Origin: Candidatus Bathyarchaeota archaeon
GTDB lineage: Archaea > Thermoproteota > Bathyarchaeia > Bathyarchaeales > Bathycorpusculaceae
NCBI GenBank assembly: GCA_030668645.1
Contig: DAOVFC010000040.1
Coordinates: 1-5,327 of the forward strand
Reading direction: 5' to 3'
DNA length: 5,327 nt
This document shows, one piece after another, positions 1 through 4,880 of the stretch; within the stretch, counting starts at the first letter, position 1, and the number at the start of each line of letters is the position of its first letter. Below the pieces are notes generated by a model. It was not told where the DNA came from. It was given only the letters and a program-made list of their open reading frames with translations, and made no database searches. Made by a program: the position numbers and the translations under genes.

Positions 1-679
1 CCTTTACTATTTGTTTCGGGGAGAAATTATCCAGCATGATGATGTCTGCCCTCGCCTCTGCGGCATCTAGAACGTCATCCGGCTTAGAGACTTCAATTTC
101 AACCTTTTTAGTAAAGGATGCCCCTTTCTTAACGCTTTTCACGGCTTTATCTATGCTTCCAGCCACTGCTATGTGGTTGTCCTTTATCAAGACCATATCA
201 TCTAAGTGAAGTCGATGTGTGTCCCCCCCGCCTATGAGCACAGCCTTTTTGTCAAAGTATAGAAGCCCGGGTGCAACCTTTCGCGTGCACGCTACTCGTG
301 CTTCAAACCCAGCGTCCCGAATTTTCTCAGTTAACTCTCTGGTGGTGGTTGCGATGCCGCTCATGCGTGAGACGACGTTAAGGAGGGTTCTTTCAACGGA
401 GAGCACCGTCCGTGCGTCTCCAAGGATTCTCAGTAAAACACTCTGTGGTTTAACTCTTTCACCGTCTGCAACAAACCCTTCAACTTTGAGGCCGAGACTT
501 TCCAACAGAATTTCTGCTTCTTCCATCCCAGCAATAACTCCAGCTTCCTTTGCCATAACTTCGGCTTCCACAGTCGTGTCCGCTGGCACAATCAGCGCTG
601 TGGTTACGTCTCCTTGTCCGGTGTCCTCGGCGAGTATTCGCAGAAGTTTTTCTTCCAAGATTTTATGTGGCAGGAACAT
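1..679 (-). CDS. nadC: Nicotinate-nucleotide pyrophosphorylase (quinolinate phosphoribosyltransferase), 3' end cut off
   Basis: Cytosolic enzyme of de novo NAD synthesis: quinolinate plus PRPP gives nicotinate mononucleotide, CO2 and pyrophosphate. The 226 residues visible show the family motifs in order: GQGDVTT near residue 21, the ERTLLN helix at 96-101, TRK at 132-134 (quinolinate/phosphate-binding Arg and Lys), GGGDTHR at 150-156, LIKDNHI at 164-170, VEIEV at 193-197 and MLDNFSP at 215-221. The alpha/beta-barrel C-terminal domain is incomplete. The family is usually about 280 residues, so roughly 50-60 residues lie beyond base 1. The ATG at 679 gives an N-terminus starting just before the usual first helix. 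A weak AAAGGT lies 6 bases upstream. The gene follows the glycosyltransferase gene by 41 bases on the same strand and may be the last visible member of that operon, or have its own promoter. Family assignment is secure; nothing in the visible part looks degraded. Confidence 0.96.
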   Translation of the reverse strand, partial: MFLPHKILEEKLLRILAEDTGQGDVTTALIVPADTTVEAEVMAKEAGVIAGMEEAEILLESLGLKVEGFVADGERVKPQSVLLRILGDARTVLSVERTLLNVVSRMSGIATTTRELTEKIRDAGFEARVACTRKVAPGLLYFDKKAVLIGGGDTHRLHLDDMVLIKDNHIAVAGSIDKAVKSVKKGASFTKKVEIEVSKPDDVLDAAEARADIIMLDNFSPKQIVK

Positions 680-696
680 GTTTTTACCTTTAAGTG

Positions 697-707
697 TTAA
701 GGCTTAA
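697..707. promoter_or_regulatory. 11-base palindrome before nadC
   Basis: TTAAG-G-CTTAA is a perfect 5-base inverted repeat around one central base, placed 18 bases upstream of the nadC ATG in the 41-base gap after the glycosyltransferase stop codon. On the coding strand it reads TTAAGCCTTAA, one base different from TTAAACCTTAA at the equivalent place before the AMMECR1 gene. Being so short and A+T-rich it may be chance. An operator for NAD-responsive control is only a speculation. Confidence 0.25.
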
Positions 708-720
708 ATTCATTTGCTTG

Positions 721-1902
721 TTAACTGTTGTTTTCTGCTGTTTCAATTATTGTTTTGGCAGCGTTTTCTAAACCGTCATGCCTTAGAACTTCTTGTTGGA
801 TCTGTCTTAGCCTTTCAGGGGTTTCGCCTTTCAGAGTCTGCCGAACACTACTTAGAAGCTTTTCTCTGCTTAACTCTTCTTGTTCAATCACCTTTGCTAC
901 GCCGAACGCTTCAACCTGTTTTGCGTTGTTAATCTGCTCGGTGTGGCTGGGCGTCGGCACGATTATCATGGGCTTGCCATAGCACAGGCACTGCGTTAAA
1001 GTTCCGTGTCCAGCACGGGCCATCACCAAGTCGCAAGCTTTCAGGTATTCAAAACGGTTCGGAAGCCACTTGTAAATCGTTAAGTTGCTGTGACGTATAG
1101 GTTCATGGTCGGCGTTTGGGTAGCCAAGCGACATGACAATTTCGTAATCATCTGGAAACTCCAGCAGGATTCTCCTTAAGATTCCGGTTAGAAAAGCTCT
1201 TTCTCTGAGTGGCCCGCTGATTGGCGCGAAAAGAACTGGTTTATTTATGGGTAAGCCCAATTTTTCGCGCAGTTCTTCTTTGCTTGGCAGTTCGTTTGGG
1301 CGTGTTGACAGGATTGGTCCTATCAGTTTTACGTGTTCTTCGTAGGATTTTGGGATGTTCAGGTTGCCAGCGGATATGGTGTATGGTTTTGGGAAATCCG
1401 GTATTAAAACTTCTTTTCCGCTTGTCCATATCTTCCCGATTATCGTAAGCGTTACGGAGTCAGCAAATTTTGCTAGGTGCAAAAATCGTTTTTTCCTCGG
1501 GATTATTACTTGGAATTGGTTCAAGATGCATATTCTGGGTATTCCCAATATCTTCGCAGCCAACAGCGGTGAGGCACGTGAATCCGAAACCACAACATCC
1601 GGCTTGAAACTTTCAATCGCCTTTACCTCAGCGTCAATCTGCTTCAAAAGGGTGAAGGATGCAAAAAAGGGTCCGGGATTAACCGCCGTCTGCCTGAAGT
1701 CAATTGCCCCGTTGGGTTTAACTTTAAACCCTATTGGAGGCGCTTTTACAAGCGGAAGTTTTTCCCGTTCAACGTAGCTTACACCCTCTCGGTAGGTAGA
1801 GAACATCACTTCGGCGTTTTTTTCTAGAAGTTTCCTCGCTATTGGAACGCATCGTCCGACATGTCCGAGACCGATTCCGCATGGAGAGAAATAAACGCGC
1901 AT
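721..1902 (-). CDS. MurG-like GT-B fold glycosyltransferase
   Basis: A predicted 393-residue nucleotide-sugar-dependent glycosyltransferase of the MurG/UDP-glucuronosyltransferase superfamily. The N-terminal half opens with MRVYFSPCGIGLGHVGRCVPIA, in which GIGLGH (9-14) is the glycine-rich acceptor-side loop seen as GGTGGH in MurG. PDVVVSD follows at 101-107. The C-terminal donor-binding half starts near 220 (KPVLFAPISGPL) and carries the diagnostic stretch at 293-324: MARAGHGTLTQCLCYGKPMIIVPTPSHTEQ, where AGHGT, the PMI-VP strand and the TEQ that contacts the sugar nucleotide are family hallmarks. No signal peptide or membrane span is visible, so it probably acts in the cytosol or peripherally at the membrane. 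The start is 3 bases after the AMMECR1 stop, implying translational coupling; no strong ribosome binding site is seen. Archaea of this kind make no murein, so the acceptor is unknown. A lipid or protein glycan is plausible, and MurG itself should not be assigned. Confidence 0.85.
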   Translation of the reverse strand: MRVYFSPCGIGLGHVGRCVPIARKLLEKNAEVMFSTYREGVSYVEREKLPLVKAPPIGFKVKPNGAIDFRQTAVNPGPFFASFTLLKQIDAEVKAIESFKPDVVVSDSRASPLLAAKILGIPRICILNQFQVIIPRKKRFLHLAKFADSVTLTIIGKIWTSGKEVLIPDFPKPYTISAGNLNIPKSYEEHVKLIGPILSTRPNELPSKEELREKLGLPINKPVLFAPISGPLRERAFLTGILRRILLEFPDDYEIVMSLGYPNADHEPIRHSNLTIYKWLPNRFEYLKACDLVMARAGHGTLTQCLCYGKPMIIVPTPSHTEQINNAKQVEAFGVAKVIEQEELSREKLLSSVRQTLKGETPERLRQIQQEVLRHDGLENAAKTIIETAENNS

Positions 1903-1905
1903 GGG

Positions 1906-2562
1906 TTATTTCCCGCCGAGTGCCTTACGCTTTATTTCGCCTCTGGGCTTTTCCTCCTCAAAAATTATGGCTTGGAACTTGTAAATTTTAGCGCTCTCCA
2001 TCAGCCAACAGTCTGGAGGTAAGCCCGCTTTGATGCAGCACTGACACAGGAATTCTTCTTCATCCCATTTCCATTCAACAGGCACCTGCGGCAGAAGCAG
2101 TCCTTTAAACATACCTCTTTCAATTATTAATCCGTCTTCGCCAACCTTGATTTTGGCAGGGTACTCGCTTGGCTTTTCGGCTTTTATTATCTGCGGAGGA
2201 GTGAGCACGCTTACTTCCAAAATCACATCGTCGAGTTCACCTGCTGAAAGTGGGTGGAAGCGTGGGTCTTGAGTTGCCGAGCTTACAGCTGATTCAATCA
2301 CAGCTTGAGCCAGCGGTGTCGCAGGGTATGGATAACCTATGCATCCTCTCAATCGTTTTTCTCCGCGTTTCAGGCTATTGATGGTAACAAACACTCCACA
2401 ACGTTGCAAAAGTTTTTCGGAAGCATCTTCTGGGACCATTATGCTCTTTCTGTTTTTGAGATGTTCTTCAACGGCTTCTCGTGCAAGCTCAACGAGAAAC
2501 TTCCCTTCTTCTAGGCTTAGCTGAAATGGCACCAGCATTCTCCCCAGCGTGTGACCAAACAT
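1906..2562 (-). CDS. AMMECR1-domain protein
   Basis: A 218-residue stand-alone AMMECR1 protein, the family named after a human X-linked gene and widespread in archaea; its biochemical function is not established. It is nearly all domain: GVFVTIN at 56-62, the hallmark LRGCIGY at 71-77, DPRFHPLS at 99-106, LEVSVLTPP at 115-123, GLLLPQVPVEW at 154-164, FLCQCCIKAGLPPDCW at 171-186 and a C-terminal YKFQAIIFEEEKPRGEIKRK. This agrees closely with the remembered Pyrococcus horikoshii homologue PH0010. The invariant Cys74 and the C-terminal Cys residues suggest a catalytic or ligand-binding pocket, which is inference. I kept the ATG at 2562. An in-frame ATG at 2538 (Met9) is possible, but the GGGGAG before it sits only one base away, too close for a normal ribosome binding site. 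It follows the proteasome gene by 64 bases and precedes the glycosyltransferase by 3. Confidence 0.94.
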   Translation of the reverse strand: MFGHTLGRMLVPFQLSLEEGKFLVELAREAVEEHLKNRKSIMVPEDASEKLLQRCGVFVTINSLKRGEKRLRGCIGYPYPATPLAQAVIESAVSSATQDPRFHPLSAGELDDVILEVSVLTPPQIIKAEKPSEYPAKIKVGEDGLIIERGMFKGLLLPQVPVEWKWDEEEFLCQCCIKAGLPPDCWLMESAKIYKFQAIIFEEEKPRGEIKRKALGGK

Positions 2563-2572
2563 CCATATTTAG

Positions 2573-2591
2573 AAGCTTAAGGTTTAAGCTT
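2573..2591. promoter_or_regulatory. 19-base inverted repeat before AMMECR1 gene, possible operator
   Basis: Arms AAGCTTAA and TTAAGCTT are perfect 8-base complements around the spacer GGT. The element ends 11 bases upstream of the ATG at 2562 and lies between a TATA-like box (2605-2615) and the start codon, overlapping the expected transcription start. A repressor operator is the natural reading of such a position. A chance palindrome in A+T-rich DNA remains possible. Confidence 0.4.
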
Positions 2592-2604
2592 TGTATATGC
2601 CTTA

Positions 2605-2615
2605 GATTTTATAAG
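2605..2615 (-). promoter_or_regulatory. Putative TATA box for the AMMECR1-glycosyltransferase unit
   Basis: The minus strand reads CTTATAAAATC, a good match to an archaeal box A, centred 48 bases before the AMMECR1 ATG and 12-22 bases after the proteasome stop codon. Transcription would start near 2584, giving a short leader of about 20 bases. A second, weaker candidate, CATATACAAAG, lies closer at about 2590-2600 and would give a nearly leaderless message. Read-through from the proteasome gene is equally possible. Confidence 0.4.
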
Positions 2616-2626
2616 AATGTATCCTT

Positions 2627-3247
2627 TCAGTTTTGAAATTTCATGGATTCCTCGCGCGTTCCGTCTTTAGTTATTAACAGAAAATCTATTCCGTTACCGC
2701 TCATGATGTCTCTGCTTATGGCGGATTTTATTGCTCTGATCACCAACTTCTTGGCTTCGTCTATGGGCATGTCCTCTTTGTATCCTTCCTCAAGCACGCC
2801 TATAGCGATTTCTGTTCCAGAGCCGACAACCGCGTACTTATCGGGTATCACCGAACCTATGATATCTAAAACGTAAAGCGACGCTCCTTCGTCGTCTATT
2901 CCGCTGACGATTGTCTGTGTGATTAGTGGTGCCAGTCTGCGGTTGAAAAGCATGTTTGACATGAGCTTGGCTGCCGACTTCACTGAAATTGGTCTACCCA
3001 CATCTAAGTTGAACAGTTTCGCGTAGGCTTCCATCTCTCTCAGGAGAGCCTGCATGTCTGAAACAAGTCCGGCGCACGCCGCGCCTATGTGGTCTGTAAT
3101 CTTGAAAACTTTCTTGCCGCCTTTGCTAACGACCAAGTATCCATACGAGACACGCTTCTCAGAAGCCAAGATGACGCCGTCTCGACACACCACACCAACG
3201 GTTGTTGCGCCTGGAATCCAAGGGTACCTTTGAGCTTGACTTTCCAT
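2627..3247 (-). CDS. psmB: 20S proteasome beta subunit with Ala in place of catalytic Thr1
   Basis: Beta-ring subunit of the archaeal 20S proteasome, the cytosolic protease fed by PAN/Cdc48-type ATPases. From the ATG at 3247 it is 206 residues: a 13-residue leader ending in Gly13, then ATTVGVVCRDGVILASEKRVSYG. Aligned without gaps to the Thermoplasma beta subunit (G|TTTVGI), residue 14 is Ala where catalytic Thr1 belongs. The codon is GCA (3208-3206). The partners remain: Glu30 (position 17 of the mature chain), Lys46 (Lys33), the VGSGTEIAIGVLE segment holding Ser129, and the RD-x-MSGNGID segment holding Asp166 and Ser169. The expected result is an unprocessed, non-catalytic beta subunit, as in the inactive crenarchaeal paralogue, which also begins PATAIG (from memory). 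A second active beta gene should exist elsewhere. The GTG at 3256, giving 209 residues, lies inside the AGGTGG ribosome binding site, so the ATG is preferred. Confidence 0.95.
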   Translation of the reverse strand: MESQAQRYPWIPGATTVGVVCRDGVILASEKRVSYGYLVVSKGGKKVFKITDHIGAACAGLVSDMQALLREMEAYAKLFNLDVGRPISVKSAAKLMSNMLFNRRLAPLITQTIVSGIDDEGASLYVLDIIGSVIPDKYAVVGSGTEIAIGVLEEGYKEDMPIDEAKKLVIRAIKSAISRDIMSGNGIDFLLITKDGTREESMKFQN

Positions 3248-3252
3248 CTCTG

Positions 3253-3258
3253 CCACCT
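3253..3258 (-). promoter_or_regulatory. Ribosome binding site deciding the psmB start
   Basis: AGGTGG on the minus strand lies 5 bases before the ATG at 3247, a good archaeal Shine-Dalgarno position. The alternative GTG start at 3256 is part of this very motif and has only A-rich sequence in front of it, so translation most likely begins at the ATG, three residues shorter. Confidence 0.6.
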
Positions 3259-3286
3259 TTTCTTTCGTTGATATACACGGACAAAC

Positions 3287-3309
3287 TATTAAACTTAATC
3301 GTATATTTT
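3287..3309 (-). promoter_or_regulatory. Putative promoter of psmB
   Basis: In the 98-base gap after the isomerase stop codon the minus strand carries AAAATATAC (3301-3309) and then AAGTTTAATAG (about 3287-3297), both possible TATA boxes, 40-62 bases before the ATG at 3247. The second is at the same distance (40-50 bases) as the boxes of the isomerase and alkyltransferase genes. No hairpin plus T-run terminator for the isomerase transcript is seen here, so partial read-through is likely. Confidence 0.35.
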
Positions 3310-3345
3310 TGCGTTAAGCGTTGCCATAGATTTGCTACATGTTAG

Positions 3346-4632
3346 TCATATCTCGACTGTTGTGAGGCCGAAGATTCTGTTCAGTTCCCTCAACTGCTCT
3401 CTGAAATCGCCGTAAACCATCACGTGATGGTTCCCTGATGTTTTGTGGATGAACCCCTTCGGATCGTCAATTTTTATTTTCACTGTTACTCTGCAGTAGT
3501 CCTCTAGGTCCTCGCAACTCATGATCTTTCCCTTCGTGATGAGCATAGTCTTTAAGTCGCCTCCCAGACGGCAGATAGTAACTTCTTGGTCGGTGTCCAT
3601 CTTCACAAAGGCGGTCAGGCTACCGGCGAATTTCTCCTTGTGATAGCTTCTTAACACGTAAGGTGCTGCACCTGCGTTGTATCCTTTCATCTTTCGCGGA
3701 CACACGCAGTGACTAAGGATTATTGCTTCGTCGTTAAGGTCAACGAACGTGTTGCCCATGAAGCAGGGTTTGTTGGCAACGTAGTGTAGAATTATCATCG
3801 AGAGAAGGGAGATGATGTCTGCTTCACAGGCTGCGGGTGTTCCCTCATCCCTCAGATTGGTGTATGCGAAACAGGGAACAGGCAACGGATCGTCGCTGTA
3901 AGCCATGGTTATCGCCTGCGCACCCCTCTCTTTCAACAAGTCTTTCATCACGAGGTACAACCTCGCCACTGCCAAGAGGTCCTTTTCGCTAGGTTCCACC
4001 ACCCTTTCCGCCTCTTTCATCCACTTTTTTGCTATCAACCTTGCGCGTTCTTCATCCATGCTTTTCCATCGTCCTATCACTTCTTCGCTTTCCATGTATT
4101 CTAAATCGATTCCGAATCTCTCTTTGATAGCCTCTAGACCTCCAAGAACTCGACAAAGAAACTTCTCCCAGTGAAGGTAATCCGCGTTCAAAACCAGTAT
4201 TTTCGTATGCTCTATCTCTTTCTTGACGGAAAGAAGCCTCAGGTAAAAATCTATATCTGAATAATTAACGGCAACCCAGACCTTTTTTCCGGGATAGACA
4301 TACTCCAGAGCATCTAAAGGATTGTTGACTTTACCCTCTTCGTTGAAAAGAATCATGGGGAGACCGTACTCAGAGATTTTGACTACACAGTTGCCTAGAC
4401 CGAGGTGGGGTTTGTAGAGGAGGACGACATCAACCTTTTCCACAGGCTTTTCTAAGAACGAAACGTCTCCTTCTTCATTAATAATAACCGCTTTCAAAAG
4501 CTGCGGCTCAAACGTAAGGTTATCTTTAAGCTGCTCAATTCTCTTTTCCAAAAATTCTTTCTTCACTTCTTCCTTCCGGCAGATCAAAACTGGAAGCACT
4601 TTAAGAGAATCCGATGAGAACGATTCTTTCAT
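3346..4632 (-). CDS. L-fucose/L-arabinose isomerase-fold protein, function unknown
   Basis: A 428-residue cytosolic protein resembling the FucI/AraA superfamily of metal-dependent aldose-ketose isomerases. The N-terminal part (10-150) looks like the alternating alpha/beta domains of that fold. The best evidence is C-terminal: PVPCFAYTNLRDEGTPAACEADI at 251-272 is the family's conserved strand with Glu270 as a metal ligand candidate; MGNTFVDLNDEAIILSHC (292-309) offers Asp298 and His308; and SGNHHVMVYGDFREQL (399-414) matches the family's closing motif, with His402/403 matching the C-terminal metal-binding His of FucI. It is shorter than bacterial FucI (about 590) and AraA (about 500). Ligand equivalences are my alignment by eye. 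The substrate cannot be read from the sequence, and no sugar kinase, aldolase or transporter is adjacent. The ATG at 4632 has GGGAG 7 bases upstream. The gene is divergent from the alkyltransferase gene. Confidence 0.8.
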   Translation of the reverse strand: MKESFSSDSLKVLPVLICRKEEVKKEFLEKRIEQLKDNLTFEPQLLKAVIINEEGDVSFLEKPVEKVDVVLLYKPHLGLGNCVVKISEYGLPMILFNEEGKVNNPLDALEYVYPGKKVWVAVNYSDIDFYLRLLSVKKEIEHTKILVLNADYLHWEKFLCRVLGGLEAIKERFGIDLEYMESEEVIGRWKSMDEERARLIAKKWMKEAERVVEPSEKDLLAVARLYLVMKDLLKERGAQAITMAYSDDPLPVPCFAYTNLRDEGTPAACEADIISLLSMIILHYVANKPCFMGNTFVDLNDEAIILSHCVCPRKMKGYNAGAAPYVLRSYHKEKFAGSLTAFVKMDTDQEVTICRLGGDLKTMLITKGKIMSCEDLEDYCRVTVKIKIDDPKGFIHKTSGNHHVMVYGDFREQLRELNRIFGLTTVEI

Positions 4633-4639
4633 ACGTTAA

Positions 4640-4644
4640 CTCCC
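4640..4644 (-). promoter_or_regulatory. Ribosome binding site of the isomerase-like gene
   Basis: GGGAG on the minus strand, inside the longer purine run AGGGAAGGGAG, lies 7 bases before the ATG at 4632. It supports that ATG as the start. Confidence 0.6.
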
Positions 4645-4669
4645 TTCCCTGAATGAATTCTCTAACGTT

Positions 4670-4682
4670 TTGGATATAAGAG
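4670..4682 (-). promoter_or_regulatory. Putative TATA box of the isomerase-like gene
   Basis: The minus strand reads CTCTTATATCCAA, with core TTATAT 41-48 bases before the ATG. Initiation about 25 bases downstream would give a leader of roughly 18-20 bases that just includes the GGGAG ribosome binding site. The geometry is the same as at the divergent alkyltransferase gene. Confidence 0.5.
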
Positions 4683-4705
4683 TTCTGCGTTATCTCTCTC
4701 ACCGG

Positions 4706-4721
4706 TTGGCGGTCTTGCCAA
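4706..4721. promoter_or_regulatory. Inverted repeat TTGGC-N6-GCCAA upstream of the isomerase promoter
   Basis: Perfect 5-base arms around GGTCTT, starting 24 bases upstream of the minus-strand TATA box (box A) of the isomerase-like gene. In archaea, activator sites typically sit just upstream of box A/BRE, so this is a candidate activator site. It is also 110 bases from the plus-strand TATA box. Short arms make chance possible. Confidence 0.3.
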
Positions 4722-4758
4722 AAGACAATACACGTTGCCTGTGTACCAAAACACCTAA

Positions 4759-4774
4759 TTTCTAAAAGTAGAAA
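4759..4774. repeat. Inverted repeat TTTCTA-AAAG-TAGAAA in the divergent intergenic region
   Basis: Perfect 6-base arms around a 4-base spacer, about midway between the two divergent promoters. A wider pair, CACGTT (4731-4736) and AACGTG (4773-4778), partly overlaps it. There is no T-run after it, so it does not look like a terminator. It could bind a regulator of either gene or be a chance palindrome. Confidence 0.3.
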
Positions 4775-4832
4775 CGTGCAAAAATACAGTTACGGAGACA
4801 TGTCAATGCACAGTCTAATTACTTCTAACCAT

Positions 4833-4841
4833 ACATAAATA
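4833..4841 (+). promoter_or_regulatory. Putative TATA box of the alkyltransferase gene
   Basis: ACATAAATA lies 40-48 bases before the ATG at 4881. Initiation about 25 bases downstream, near 4862, would leave a leader of about 19 bases containing the AGGTGA ribosome binding site. Confidence 0.45.
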
Positions 4842-4868
4842 CTGTTAATGTCTTACAGCGACTTTAGA

Positions 4869-4874
4869 AGGTGA
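4869..4874 (+). promoter_or_regulatory. Ribosome binding site of the alkyltransferase gene
   Basis: AGGTGA lies 6 bases before the ATG at 4881, a strong archaeal Shine-Dalgarno. An in-frame TGA at 4872-4874, inside this motif, rules out any upstream start. Confidence 0.7.
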
Positions 4875-4880
4875 CATAAA

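Noticed and set aside
219..707. 162-residue open frame on the plus strand
   Set aside because: It lies antisense to nadC, whose protein carries all family motifs. The plus-strand product is Ser/Thr/Arg-rich low-complexity sequence without a recognisable domain.
714..982. Two short plus-strand frames (714-932 and 728-982)
   Set aside because: Both are antisense to the glycosyltransferase C-terminus. Their hydrophobic look comes from complementing the charged coding strand.
1221..1777. Frames opposite and within the glycosyltransferase (1221-1448 plus, 1241-1429 minus, 1355-1777 plus)
   Set aside because: They overlap the GT-B coding region completely, have no domain, and have no ribosome binding site of note.
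2305..2524. Plus-strand frames opposite the AMMECR1 gene
   Set aside because: They are shadows of a gene with a full set of family motifs, and the products are not recognisable.
3203..3205. The next Thr (after Ala) as the true proteasome nucleophile
   Set aside because: Cleavage between Ala and Thr would shift the whole TTVG strand by one residue relative to Lys33 and Asp17/Glu17. The gapless alignment places Ala, not Thr, at position 1.
2643..3271. Plus-strand frames opposite psmB (2643-2876 and 3089-3271)
   Set aside because: They are antisense to a conserved proteasome gene and show no independent coding evidence.
3301..3310. T-run on the plus strand as a transcription terminator
   Set aside because: The genes that end or begin here are on the minus strand, where this run reads as A's and fits a TATA box better. 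No plus-strand gene ends here.
3905..4174. 89-residue plus-strand frame
   Set aside because: It is antisense to the isomerase-like gene, and its composition mirrors that gene's Lys/Glu-rich helices.
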